From Clostridia bacterium (lineage in GTDB: Bacteria; Bacillota; Clostridia; Oscillospirales; CAG-272): DNA of 64,000 nucleotides. A program made the position numbers and the translations under genes. Of the stretch, positions 1 through 8,477 are shown piece by piece. The stretch is from positions 62,001 to 126,000 of the forward strand of contig JAFTKO010000007.1 in assembly GCA_017453205.1 (NCBI GenBank). The letters are read 5' to 3'. Under the pieces are notes generated by a model. The model made no database searches. It was given only the letters and a program-made list of their open reading frames with translations, and was not told the origin of the DNA. Each line of letters starts with the position of its first letter. Positions within the stretch are counted from its first letter, which is position 1.

Positions 1-1
1 T

Positions 2-682
2 ACGTTTGAGGGCAGAGAGGCGATCCTAATCTGTCCCAACGAGGCGAGGGCAGACCGCAAATGGCTTTTCAAAACCGAATATTTCGGGGCGTTTCCGTCA
101 TTTGAGGTCGGAATGCTGGCGCGCGGCTACCATGTTGCACATCTCAAAAGTACCACCCGTTGGTGCCCGCCCGAGGACACCGACGCCCGTGCACTTTTTT
201 GCGCATTTCTTGATGCCGAGTTTGGACTTGCCAAAGCCTGTATGCCTGTGGGCATGAGCTGCGGCGGCATGCAAGCGGTGTATCTTGCGGCAAAATACCC
301 GCATCTTGTGTCGGCATTGTATCTGGACGCCCCCGTCCTCAATCTTTTAAGCTGTCCTTGCGGTGTCGGCGTTGCGGATAACAAGCTTTACGCGGAGTTT
401 CACAAGGCAATGGGAATGACGGTCTCGGAGCTCATCAATTATCGTGATCACCCGTTTGATCATCTGGGCGAGCTGGCAGAGAACCGCATCCCCGTTGCAT
501 TGGTCTGCGGTGACAGCGACCATGTGGTTCCGTATGTGGAAAACGGCAAAATGCTTGCCGAGCTTTACCGCAAAAAAGGATTGCCGTTCCTTGAAATTCT
601 AAAGCCGGGATGCGACCATCATCCGCACGGACTCGAGGATAACACCCCCTTGTTCGCCTTTGCCGCGACTTATTACGGATAA
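2..682 (+). CDS. alpha/beta-hydrolase family protein, 5' end outside window
   Basis: The reading frame is open from the first bases of the window, so the N-terminus is missing. The internal Met at 113 is not the start. The protein shows an alpha/beta-hydrolase fold: a nucleophile elbow G-M-S-C-G-G followed by a helix, an acid-loop region G-D-S-D-H-V-V-P, and a late His cluster P-G-C-D-H-H-P-H that supplies the catalytic His. This Ser-Asp-His order is typical of small esterases and peptidases of the prolyl-oligopeptidase/dienelactone-hydrolase superfamily. The substrate cannot be read from sequence. It lies 75 bp upstream of a GH3 glycosidase on the same strand, so a role such as deacylating a glycan in the same operon is plausible but unproven. 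No signal peptide is visible in the part present. Confidence 0.8.
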   Translation, partial: TFEGREAILICPNEARADRKWLFKTEYFGAFPSFEVGMLARGYHVAHLKSTTRWCPPEDTDARALFCAFLDAEFGLAKACMPVGMSCGGMQAVYLAAKYPHLVSALYLDAPVLNLLSCPCGVGVADNKLYAEFHKAMGMTVSELINYRDHPFDHLGELAENRIPVALVCGDSDHVVPYVENGKMLAELYRKKGLPFLEILKPGCDHHPHGLEDNTPLFAFAATYYG

Positions 683-757
683 ACGATCGTGTTTGTATGA
701 TGAAAAGAAATACGAAGCAATTCGTTATGAATTGACAAAACATAAAGGAGCACCGAC

Positions 758-2497
758 ATGAAGGTGAATTTACGTGCCAAGCCCTTTGATTTGAATGACA
801 AACAGATCGCGTGGGTGAAGGATACTCTTGCGGATATGACCGAGGAGGAAAAATTACATCAGCTGTTTTGCTTGGTCACTTACAGCGATGATGAGGAATA
901 CTGTCGCTATATTGGCGAAAAAGTCCGTCCCGGCGGGTTTATGAGCCGTGTGATGAAAGCCGAGCAATGTGTGGGCGCGGTCGAAAAAATGCAGAGATAT
1001 GCAAAGATTCCCATGCTGGTCGCCGCCAATCTTGAGGCGGGCGGCAACGGTATGGCAAGCGAGGGAACGCCTGTTTGCCGTCCGATGCAGGCGGCGGCTA
1101 CCGATGACGCCGAGTTTGCCCGCAGGCTTGGTGAGGTCTGCGGAGCAGAGGGGAGCGCGGTGGGGGCTAACTGGTCTTTTGCGCCAATCGTGGATATCGA
1201 CTACAACTGGCGCAATCCCATCACAAACTTCCGCACCTTCGGTTCGGATCCCCAACGCGTCTTGGCAATGGGTGCGGCATATGTCGGGGAGATCCAAAAG
1301 CATGGCGTAGCCGCCTGCATCAAGCATTTCCCCGGGGATGGCTGTGACGAGCGGGACCAACACGTGTCTCCATCGGTCAATTCGCTTTCCTGCGAGGAAT
1401 GGGACGAGACCTACGGTAAGGTCTATCGCAACTGTATCGAGGCGGGAGCCATGAGTGTGATGGTTGGTCACATCCTGCAACCCGCGTATACCCGTCATTT
1501 TTGTCCCGAAATCACCGATGAGGAAATGTTGCCCGCGTCGGTCAACTACGCACTTGTCACCAAGCTGTTGCGCGAAAAGCTCGGATTTAACGGATTGATC
1601 ATCACCGACTCTACTGCCATGGCGGGACTGGCACTTTCCATGCCGCGCGACCAAATGGTCCCCTTGACCATCGCGGCGGGGTGCGATATGTTCCTGTTTA
1701 CCAAAAATCTTGAGGAGGATCTCTCGTTTATGGAACAGGGCTACCGCGACGGCGTGTTCTCGGAGGAACGTTTGGACGAGGCGGTCACGCGCATTCTTGC
1801 ACTCAAAGCCGCCTTACGGTTGCCCGAGAAGCAGAAGGACGGTACGCTGATCCCGAATGCCGAGGAGGCAAAAGCCAAGCTCGGTCGGCCGCTTTACAAG
1901 CAGTGGGAATATGAATGCGCGGACAGATCGATTACCCTTGTCAAAGAAGAAAAGGGAATTTTCCCCATTACCCCAAGCCGTTTTCCGCGCGTGCTGTTCT
2001 GTCCGTTGGACAAAAACGGAAACAACGCCGACGAAAAAACGGCAAACGGCAGATTTATGCAAGCACTCAAGGACGCGGGCTTTGATGTCACGCTGTTCGA
2101 GCCGCAAAAAGCCACCGAGGGAAACTTGGCATCGGTCAACGAATGGGTGGCGAAATACGATCTCATCGTCTATTCGGCAATGGTGCGCGCACGTTATCAG
2201 CCTGTGGCACGCATTGAGTGGTCGTCTCCGCAAGGGGCAAATATTCCCGTGCTTTGCCACACCATTCCCACGGTGTTCGTATCACTGGAAAGTCCATATC
2301 ATCTGGTGGACGTTCCTCAAGTGCGCACTTACATCAACTGCTACAGCGGGAGCGCCCCCGTTATCGAAAAGCTGATGGAAAAGTTGATGGGAAAGAGCGA
2401 GTTTGTGGGCGTTTCACCTGTGGATCCGTTTTGCGGGAAATGGGATGCCAAGGTCTCGTTCGGACCGAAGATCGATTTTGAAAAGAGAAGAAGCTGA
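758..2497 (+). CDS. glycoside hydrolase family 3, beta-N-acetylhexosaminidase-like
   Basis: A 579-residue GH3 enzyme of the NagZ-like branch. The N-terminal TIM barrel has the family signature K-H-F-P-G-D-G with a downstream D-Q-H, which in NagZ-type enzymes forms the Asp-His acid/base dyad. The nucleophile segment G-L-I-I-T-D-S-T-A-M carries the catalytic Asp. A C-terminal alpha/beta domain (about residues 380-560) follows, making it longer than single-domain NagZ. No signal peptide, so probably cytoplasmic and acting on imported oligosaccharides. The start is preceded by AAAGGAG. Its stop overlaps the beta-phosphoglucomutase start by one base (TGATG), implying translational coupling. Substrate specificity (GlcNAc or another beta-glycoside) is uncertain; some relatives are phosphorylases, which would suit the adjacent mutase. 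Confidence 0.88.
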   Translation: MKVNLRAKPFDLNDKQIAWVKDTLADMTEEEKLHQLFCLVTYSDDEEYCRYIGEKVRPGGFMSRVMKAEQCVGAVEKMQRYAKIPMLVAANLEAGGNGMASEGTPVCRPMQAAATDDAEFARRLGEVCGAEGSAVGANWSFAPIVDIDYNWRNPITNFRTFGSDPQRVLAMGAAYVGEIQKHGVAACIKHFPGDGCDERDQHVSPSVNSLSCEEWDETYGKVYRNCIEAGAMSVMVGHILQPAYTRHFCPEITDEEMLPASVNYALVTKLLREKLGFNGLIITDSTAMAGLALSMPRDQMVPLTIAAGCDMFLFTKNLEEDLSFMEQGYRDGVFSEERLDEAVTRILALKAALRLPEKQKDGTLIPNAEEAKAKLGRPLYKQWEYECADRSITLVKEEKGIFPITPSRFPRVLFCPLDKNGNNADEKTANGRFMQALKDAGFDVTLFEPQKATEGNLASVNEWVAKYDLIVYSAMVRARYQPVARIEWSSPQGANIPVLCHTIPTVFVSLESPYHLVDVPQVRTYINCYSGSAPVIEKLMEKLMGKSEFVGVSPVDPFCGKWDAKVSFGPKIDFEKRRS

Positions 2498-3147
2498 TGA
2501 AAACAAAAGATATCAAAGGCATTATTTTTGATTTGGACGGCGTACTGCTTTCCACCGATCACTACCATTTTATGGCGTGGAAAGAGCTTGCCAATGAACT
2601 GGAAATCGCGTTTGACGAAAAGGACAACGAGGCGTTCCGCGGAGTCAGCCGTATGGACTGCTTGGAGCTCCTGCTCCGCAAACGCCCCGACCTCAAGCTG
2701 ACCGATGCGGAAAAAGAGGCTTACGCCAACAGCAAAAATGACCGTTACCGCACCTCCTTGGGCAAACTGACCGCCGATTTTGTTGCGGATGAGGTGAGAA
2801 GTACACTTAAAGAATTGCGTGCGCGCGGTTACCGCTTGGCGGTCGGCTCATCAAGCAAGAACACAAGATATATCTTGGAGAGAACCGAACTGACGGGATT
2901 TTTTGATGATGTGGTGGACGGAAACGACATTACAAGGTCAAAGCCCGATCCCGAGGTGTTTGTCAAGGCGGCAAAGGCGATCGGCATCACGGCAGAGGAC
3001 TGCGCGGTGATCGAGGACGCGGAAGCAGGCTTGGAGGCGGCGGTCGGCGGCGGAATGTTGCCTGTTGCCATTGCAAGTGCTAAGGGCTCCGCGTTGGCGA
3101 AGATCAACTTGGAGCACTTTGCGGACTTGCTCAATTATTTCCAATAA
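2497..3147 (+). CDS. pgmB: beta-phosphoglucomutase, HAD superfamily
   Basis: A 216-residue HAD phosphatase-fold protein. The N-terminal motif F-D-L-D-G-V-L carries the nucleophile Asp and the acid/base Asp two residues later. It is followed by the cap-domain segment D-H-Y-H-F-M-A-W-K typical of beta-phosphoglucomutases. Motif II is the S-S-S-K region and motif III the E-D-A-E-A-G segment that binds Mg2+. The enzyme interconverts beta-glucose 1-phosphate and glucose 6-phosphate, usually after a disaccharide phosphorylase. No such phosphorylase is visible here unless the GH3 neighbour supplies it or it lies upstream of the window. The ATG overlaps the GH3 stop by one base. The operon ends at a hairpin just downstream. 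Confidence 0.88.
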   Translation: MKTKDIKGIIFDLDGVLLSTDHYHFMAWKELANELEIAFDEKDNEAFRGVSRMDCLELLLRKRPDLKLTDAEKEAYANSKNDRYRTSLGKLTADFVADEVRSTLKELRARGYRLAVGSSSKNTRYILERTELTGFFDDVVDGNDITRSKPDPEVFVKAAKAIGITAEDCAVIEDAEAGLEAAVGGGMLPVAIASAKGSALAKINLEHFADLLNYFQ

Positions 3148-3162
3148 ATTAGGTTTGCGAAA

Positions 3163-3211
3163 CAAAAAGCTGTTTTATCCTCTTTACGATAAGAGTTAAA
3201 AACAGCTTTTT
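3163..3211. terminator. bidirectional rho-independent terminator
   Basis: Inverted repeat AAAAAGCTGTTTT / AAAACAGCTTTTT around an 18-20 base loop. A-rich on one side and T-rich on the other, so it can serve both the rightward pgmB operon and the leftward hydrolase gene that converge here. Confidence 0.85.
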
Positions 3212-3252
3212 GCTATTTTAATGATTTCTCATGGTGAAGGCAAAACGATCCT

Positions 3253-4395
3253 TTACAGTCCCAACGCCTCATAGGTAAAATCTCTGATCGGTGCATGTGC
3301 CGATCCGAGTAGGTTGGGCCAAGACAACAGATGCGTTGCAAAAAAGATCGCGATTCCATTCTCGGCATCCATCATCACATACGAGCACGCCGCGCCGTCC
3401 CAGCCAAACTCACCAAGCGGGCTTCGTTGTCCGTCGGCTTTGCTGACCAATGTCCGCATCCCAAGTCCGTAGCCGTATCCGGTGCCCGCGGCACAGGTAA
3501 AGTCGCTGTTGATCGTAAAATTTTTCAGCTGTTCGGAGCGGATCAGTTTGACCGTCTCGGGGCGGAGCAAGCGGTAGCCGTTTTTGCCTTCTCCCTCGTT
3601 TGCCATTGCGTCGGCAAACCGTATATAATCCTCCACCGTGGAGATCAATCCCGCACCGCCACTTTCATAAGCGGGATGCAACGCTGCGCGGTAAGGATCG
3701 TCTGTGCGCTCCACACGGTTGCTTTGTTGGTTGTAGATGTAGAGCGGGGAACAGCTTTTGTCAATTTTGTCGGAGGTCAAAAAGCCTGTGTGTTCCATTT
3801 CCAGCGGTTCAAAGATTGCACGCGACTGATACTCGGAAAAGGGCATTTCCGCCACTGCTTCGATCACAGCGCCCAACAGGTCATGGCATATGCTGTATCG
3901 GAATTGCTGTCCCGGCTCCGAAGCCAAGGGCGATGCCAACGCGGCTTTTGCAAACTCCACGGTCGGGATGCGTCCCTCGGTTTGCGAGAGCAGTTTTTTG
4001 ATGGGCTCACGGTTCAAATTGTAATCAAAGCCCGCTGTCATCGTAAACAGATGGCGCACGGTGATCGGAGAGGCGGGAGGGACTGCTTTTCCGTCTTTGA
4101 TCAGATATGCGTTTTGAAATGCGGGAATGTAATTTGACACAGGGGCGTCAAGCGCAAGCTTACCGGACTCGACCAAACGCATGGCTCCCGCAACGGTCAG
4201 TGGCTTGGTACAAGAATACAGATAGTAGCGCTCCTTGCCTGTCATGGGCGTGCGCTCCTCCAAGGAGGAATAGCCGCAGTGGTAGCGGAACAGCTCACGG
4301 TGCTTTTGCATGATGATGACGTCACAGCCGGGAATGCCTTTTTTTCCGCACAGCTCGTCCCTCATATAGGCTTCGATCTTTGAAAAAATTGTCAT
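3253..4395 (-). CDS. beta-lactamase-fold serine hydrolase (class C/esterase-like)
   Basis: A 380-residue protein of the beta-lactamase/penicillin-binding-protein-like hydrolase family. The S-x-x-K motif is in Y-S-C-T-K-P, with Ser nucleophile and Lys base. A Y-S-x segment follows in F-R-Y-S-I-C-H-D, and a C-terminal F-G-W-D-G motif is present where family members often have a H/W-x-G strand. I chose the ATG at 4395 because AAGGTGAT sits 4-11 bases upstream; the in-frame ATG at 4419 lacks such a site and would overlap the preceding gene. No signal peptide is seen, so the enzyme is probably cytoplasmic and more likely an esterase or peptidase than a resistance beta-lactamase. It follows the acyltransferase gene by 13 bases, suggesting one transcript. 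Confidence 0.85.
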   Translation of the reverse strand: MTIFSKIEAYMRDELCGKKGIPGCDVIIMQKHRELFRYHCGYSSLEERTPMTGKERYYLYSCTKPLTVAGAMRLVESGKLALDAPVSNYIPAFQNAYLIKDGKAVPPASPITVRHLFTMTAGFDYNLNREPIKKLLSQTEGRIPTVEFAKAALASPLASEPGQQFRYSICHDLLGAVIEAVAEMPFSEYQSRAIFEPLEMEHTGFLTSDKIDKSCSPLYIYNQQSNRVERTDDPYRAALHPAYESGGAGLISTVEDYIRFADAMANEGEGKNGYRLLRPETVKLIRSEQLKNFTINSDFTCAAGTGYGYGLGMRTLVSKADGQRSPLGEFGWDGAACSYVMMDAENGIAIFFATHLLSWPNLLGSAHAPIRDFTYEALGL

Positions 4396-4408
4396 GATAT
4401 CACCTTTT

Positions 4409-5728
4409 TTATTTTTCATTGTTTCTTTCGCGCTTTTCGATTCTTTCTTTTCTCACAATTTTGTAAAGCTCCTCTGCGGCGAGCCGCGCTTTGGCAACCG
4501 ATACGGATTGATCCTTGGGGAAACAGTAGTAAAGCGCCTTGGGGTTGCCAATACCGATGATGTCACCGATCTCGTACCAGTTAAAATCCGAGTTGAGACT
4601 GTAAGAGGAAATCGGCTTCTGCGTATATTCAAAGCTACCGTCACTGCCGGTTAAATGAAAGCCCTCGCGTGTATGCACAAGTCTGCCGTCTCCCACGTCG
4701 TAAAGACATTTGGTGTTGACCAGCATTAGAATTTTTACGTCGCAATCCAGTCGGTATTCTCCGCTTTTCAGTTCTTTCGCCACGCAGTCACGCTCCCATG
4801 CGTACCAATCGGGGATATGCGGGAACTCGGTCTTTCCCGTGTCGGCGCGCATAAAACCGTGTTCGTCAAGCGTGTAGCGTTTGCCGCAAGCATGGCAGAT
4901 CAGCGCGGTTCCTTTTCCATCGGTCTTTCCCTCGGTAAGACAAGCGGGGCATTTGTAAAGCACACGTTCCAAACCCTCGGCACGGTAAGGTTCGTTGATT
5001 TTGATCTGCTTTTCCTGCTGATTGCGGAACGCATCAAACGAGAATTGTTCCTCGATCAGTTTTTGAATTTCTTGCGCCTCTTTTTGTGCACAGTCATCGG
5101 CAGAGAGCAGATAGCGCATTTCCGCCGATACCTTGACGTGTCGCTTTTTGAGGTTGTTGTAGAGCGGTTGACGCGCAAACGCGCCTTGCGTTTCGATCAT
5201 CACCACGGGAACGCCAAGCATTTTTACAAACGAGCCGAGGTTTTCGGGCAGTGTCGTGGTTGTGCCGTCAAAGGTATATCCCGCCTCGGGAAAGAGCAGA
5301 ATTGAGCTTTTAAGCGCTCTGATCGCGTAGGTCATGTCACGGATCAAGCCGAGGTCAAAGATAAATTTTTTGGTGGGGATGCACCCAAGCAATCGCATCA
5401 GTAAATTTTTACCGATAAAGCCGTCGGAGGTGCAAACGATGCTGAAACGGCGGGGGAAGAGAATGACCGAGGCAATCTCAAGGTCGATAAAGCTCGAATG
5501 GTTCATCAAAAACAGACAGGGCTCTTTTTTGCCGAGCTTGTCCATGCCGCTTTTTTTGACCGAAAATTTGCACCCGATCAGCGCAAATGCCGAGACGACG
5601 CGCAACAGCAAGCGGAAGAAAAAGCTCTGCCGCATGGGTTTGATGTGCTTGGGTTGGGGGAGAGACATGACTTCTTGATAGCTTTTCTTTTTTACTTTGA
5701 TCTTCACCGTGGTGTCCTGCCTTTTCAT
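4409..5728 (-). CDS. PlsC-like acyltransferase with C-terminal zinc-ribbon domain
   Basis: A 439-residue protein. The N-terminal half (about residues 40-230) is a lysophosphatidic-acid acyltransferase domain with the H-x4-D motif in N-H-S-S-F-I-D and the block III-like F-P-E-A-G-Y. A hydrophobic stretch near residues 36-52 may contact the membrane. From about residue 250 a zinc ribbon follows (C-P-A-C ... C-H-A-C), then a C-terminal domain I cannot name. Acyltransferases of this kind add the second acyl chain in phospholipid synthesis; the ribbon-bearing form may have another acceptor. No clear ribosome binding site precedes ATG 5728, so a GTG at about 5707 is an alternative start. First gene of a two-gene leftward operon. 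Confidence 0.8.
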   Translation of the reverse strand: MKRQDTTVKIKVKKKSYQEVMSLPQPKHIKPMRQSFFFRLLLRVVSAFALIGCKFSVKKSGMDKLGKKEPCLFLMNHSSFIDLEIASVILFPRRFSIVCTSDGFIGKNLLMRLLGCIPTKKFIFDLGLIRDMTYAIRALKSSILLFPEAGYTFDGTTTTLPENLGSFVKMLGVPVVMIETQGAFARQPLYNNLKKRHVKVSAEMRYLLSADDCAQKEAQEIQKLIEEQFSFDAFRNQQEKQIKINEPYRAEGLERVLYKCPACLTEGKTDGKGTALICHACGKRYTLDEHGFMRADTGKTEFPHIPDWYAWERDCVAKELKSGEYRLDCDVKILMLVNTKCLYDVGDGRLVHTREGFHLTGSDGSFEYTQKPISSYSLNSDFNWYEIGDIIGIGNPKALYYCFPKDQSVSVAKARLAAEELYKIVRKERIEKRERNNEK

Positions 5729-5781
5729 TTTTATGGTAGAGCTTGTGCGCGGATTGTGAACAAAAGTTCATGTTTGACTAT

Positions 5782-5810
5782 ATTATACCATAAAATCATG
5801 CTTTATGCAA
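5782..5810 (-). promoter_or_regulatory. SigA-type promoter for the acyltransferase operon
   Basis: On the minus strand TTGCAT is followed after 17 bases by TATAAT, about 55 bases upstream of the acyltransferase start. Confidence 0.6.
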
Positions 5811-5825
5811 TAGGAAATCGTGGAT

Positions 5826-6655
5826 CTATGGAAAAAAGCAATTTAATAAAAAAAACCGAACCGTTCGCGCATTCAATCGTGCGAAAAGTTCGGATTTGTT
5901 TTTTGGTGGAGACAGATGATCCAAATTCGACCCCAAATCATTGGAAACGTCCTCAAGAGAGATCTCATGAGAACGGTCGTTTTTGTAGTTAGACGTGATT
6001 AGCAACTTGTCATCGTAGAGGTAAATACGGTTGATGAAAACGTCGATCAGTTGCTTGCAAGCCTTGAGATCGGTGGGATCCACGTCCCGAAAGCGTTTGA
6101 TGTAGACGACGATCTGCTCCTTTGTGACCGCCGGCTTTTGTAGCTCCTCTTGCCAAAGCTGCTCCTGTACCTCTTGCTTGCTCGCTTCCAATTGTTCCAG
6201 ATGCTCGCGCGTGGAGCTTGTCAATATCCCTATCTGTATGGCGTTGAGCATGTTCTCAATGCCTTTTTCTATTTCCTTCAATCGCGCCTTCAGTTGTGGG
6301 ACCCGCTTGTTTTCCTCTCCCAACAGAGAAAGGACGCGGTCTGCGATGAGATCGATCAGTTTGTCGTCCATGATAAATTTGACGGTGTATCCAATCACGA
6401 TGTGCTCGATCCAATCCTTTTTAACAGCCTTTCGCGTGCATCCCGTCTTGCGCTTGGCACTGCCGCATTTTGGACGTTGCCGTGCTTGCCCGTGCCGCTC
6501 TCACCTGCCATTGCCGTTCCGCAACGGCCGCAAAAGAGCTTGGTGGTGAGCAGATAGCTTTCTGCTTTTGCAGGCGAAAATGTTCCGCATTTTGCCAAAT
6601 AATTTGTTTTCTGCCTAACTTTACTGGTTATTATTGTCTTCAATGTAAGTAGCAA
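5826..6655 (-). pseudogene. decayed large serine recombinase (C-terminal part only)
   Basis: Two minus-strand frames together encode the C-terminal half of a resolvase-type large serine recombinase. The upstream piece (6655-6395) has the recombinase zinc-ribbon start L-L-T-T-K-L-F-C-G-R-C-G. The frame then slips near 6474. In the other frame, the expected continuation (K-C-G-S-A-K-R-K-T-G-C, then A-V-K-K-D-W-I-E) and the coiled-coil tail run to 5826. The N-terminal catalytic domain with its serine is absent. The most likely reading is the relic of an integrative or conjugative element or prophage that has lost its cargo. It separates the acyltransferase operon from the glycyl radical locus. 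Confidence 0.85.
5850..5900 (-). terminator. terminator-like hairpin at the edge of the recombinase remnant
   Basis: On the minus strand AAATCCGAAC pairs with GTTCGGTTT and is followed by a T run. The bases leading into it (CCACCAAAAAACAAATCCGAAC) resemble those between the CCA end and terminator of the tRNA at 28076-28152. This suggests a shared terminator sequence, or that a tRNA end or insertion junction once lay here. The recombinase frame reads through it. Confidence 0.5.
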
Positions 6656-7081
6656 ATGCCAACATTATCAGTATTAAAGCCGATGCCGTTTGATAAATTG
6701 GTAATAAGTCAAACAAAAGGCCTTTCTTTTCACAAATATTGGGCAAGCAAAAACAGAAATCCCCATTAATGCAATTGTTGATGAGAAACCTCAAAGATCG
6801 GATAAACCTGATCTTTTCATGAACTTCATAGCTCTGTTCTTTGGAACTCCGTTTCAAATGCTTTCCATCGACTTTACTATAACGGATTTTTTCAAACAAA
6901 GATTAAACGGACATCAAAAAGCGAGTCATATTAAATTACAGAATGTTCTTAACCTTATGTTATCAATTGCACTATTTTGTGTATACATTTCTCTCAAAGG
7001 TTCAGTTCTGATGGCAGTTTCATATAAAACTCCTGTATTTTAGCATCCCCGGTCCTACAATGATAGACGGGGATGTTATTT
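6656..7081. other. AT-rich intergenic debris, no supported gene
   Basis: Short frames exist on both strands (minus 6621-6899, plus 6819-7043), but none has a convincing ribosome binding site, recognisable family or coding-like composition. The stretch lies between two gene relics and is best read as decayed mobile-element or surface-gene sequence. Confidence 0.5.
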
Positions 7082-7312
7082 TTACCACTTGGTTGGTACG
7101 CCGTTGACGTAATGCCAATATTGATAAGTGGTATCTGTGGGTTGAGTTTCGCTGTAGTAGCGAGTGGCTGAGGAGATCTCTGAATTGTTTGATCTTATGC
7201 TAATACTATTCCGAGTTCTTGACGCACCCTCGTAGTAAATGGTAGTCACATTACTGCAACCATAGGGTGCATGAATAAGTAATGCTCGTCACGCAATTGG
7301 GGAGTGCATATG
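7082..7312 (-). pseudogene. C-terminal remnant of a BspA-like leucine-rich-repeat surface protein
   Basis: Read on the minus strand, the sequence ends with R-Y-Y-S-E-T-Q-P, then W-H-Y-V-N-G-V-P-T-K-W and a stop at 7082. This is the characteristic C-terminal tail of LRR_5/BspA-type repeats in Clostridia. Just upstream a repeat core G-C-S-N-V-T-T-I-Y-Y is visible, but a frame slip near 7262-7270 separates it from the previous repeat (V-T-S-I-T-Y). No start codon, signal sequence or further repeats remain, so this is a gene tail, not a functional gene. Confidence 0.8.
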
Positions 7313-7455
7313 AATCTATGATTTTTTTAAGTAGATTTTTAATAATCGAAAATGCGGTATGTAACGATCAATTTTCAAAGCGCCGCAAAACTTGACTATA
7401 CTTTAAAATATCATGATGCACTCTTAGCCCTCTTTTTTGCATAACATAATATCAT

Positions 7456-8172
7456 TTATAAATTACATTGTTCTCCCAAAAAGACTTCATATTCATAGAG
7501 ATCAGCGATGATATCAACGATATCAACTTCACACGGATGAAATCCCATATAGCAAATTCTGTGTACATGAAGAAGGGCTGCTTGCGGTTTGATTCCTAAC
7601 ATTTGAGATTGTTCAAAGGTAGCATTGCAAGCGCTGATAATGTCTTTGGAGCTTGTGTAGACGATACCGTAATGCTCTTTTAAATATTCGTAAAGCAACG
7701 GTAGTGGAGTATCCATGTCAAAATCGGGAAGCATTTGCTCCGGAATATAGTTTTTGATTAAACAAATGGGAGAGTCATTGGATGTTTTGATACGGTGAAT
7801 ACAGATTAAGCGAGAACCAACAGAAATGTTCAGCATAGAAGCCAATTCCTTGGTCGCTTCTACTTTTTCGATATAACAGCTTTTCAAACCAAGCTTTTTT
7901 CCATTTTTTACTATCGAATCCGAGATTGAAGAAAAACGATTTAAGTTTTGTACGGTTTTTCGACTGATTACTTGTGTTCCAAATCCTTGACGTACCGAAA
8001 GCAAGCCCTCCCTTACCAACATATCAATTGCTTTACGAATTGTTGTACGGCTGACACAGAATATTTTTTCGAGTTTCGGTTCCGGTGGGAGAATTGCTCC
8101 GATATCGTATTGTTTTTCTGTGATTTGTGATCGAAGAGTATTATAAACACGCATATAAGCAGGCGTTGTCAT
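7456..8172 (-). CDS. GntR-family transcriptional regulator (HutC/UTRA type)
   Basis: A 238-residue regulator. Residues 1-70 form a GntR winged helix (I-L-P-P-E-P-K-L-E, then S-R-T-T-I-R-K-A-I-D-M-L, then G-L-L-S-V-R-Q-G-F-G-T), followed by a UTRA ligand-binding domain to the end. UTRA domains of the HutC subfamily usually bind a sugar phosphate or related pathway metabolite. I chose ATG 8172 because AAAGGAGGGCAACC lies directly upstream; the longer frame to 8220 has no such site. It is divergent from the kinase-glycyl radical operon. Two ACATAATYATG palindromes at the operon promoter are candidate operators. The expected role is local repressor, released by an intermediate of the pathway. Confidence 0.9.
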   Translation of the reverse strand: MTTPAYMRVYNTLRSQITEKQYDIGAILPPEPKLEKIFCVSRTTIRKAIDMLVREGLLSVRQGFGTQVISRKTVQNLNRFSSISDSIVKNGKKLGLKSCYIEKVEATKELASMLNISVGSRLICIHRIKTSNDSPICLIKNYIPEQMLPDFDMDTPLPLLYEYLKEHYGIVYTSSKDIISACNATFEQSQMLGIKPQAALLHVHRICYMGFHPCEVDIVDIIADLYEYEVFLGEQCNL

Positions 8173-8330
8173 GGTTGCCCTCCTTTTTACCTTATTTAAC
8201 CATTTAATTAAGTATAACATATATTTTGTTTTTTTTCAATATTTATTTTTGACAAATTATTTATGGGTGTTTATTTTTATTGTTGTGTTTTTTATTGCGA
8301 GTAAAAATAAAAAAATTTTTATTTATATGC

Positions 8331-8359
8331 TTGACAAACAAACATAATCATGTTATAAT
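8331..8359 (+). promoter_or_regulatory. consensus promoter of the kinase-glycyl radical operon
   Basis: TTGACA (8331-8336), a 17-base spacer and TATAAT (8354-8359). This is a perfect SigA promoter about 120 bases upstream of the kinase start, implying strong expression unless repressed. Confidence 0.85.
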
Positions 8360-8383
8360 ACATACAAACAGAACATAATTATG
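8341..8383 (+). promoter_or_regulatory. candidate GntR operator pair
   Basis: Two near-identical dyads, ACATAATCATG (8342-8352, inside the promoter spacer) and ACATAATTATG (8373-8383, just past the start point). Their centres are 31 bases apart, close to three helical turns. The first extends to AACAT-AATC-ATGTT. Position and symmetry suit dimer binding by the divergent GntR regulator. Confidence 0.6.
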
Positions 8384-8477
8384 AATTGATTTGTATTATA
8401 CCAATTTTGCTATGTTTACAACACATTATTTTTTTACAGTGTTGCCTTAATATTAAATCGGAGAGGTGGAAAGAATT

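Noticed and set aside
3253..4395. Antibiotic-resistance beta-lactamase
   Set aside because: S-x-x-K fold present but no signal peptide and no close class C signature; the family is mostly esterases and peptidases.
6819..7043. Small plus-strand membrane-like gene
   Set aside because: No ribosome binding site, sits in debris between two pseudogenes, and the hydrophobicity is explained by AT-rich composition.
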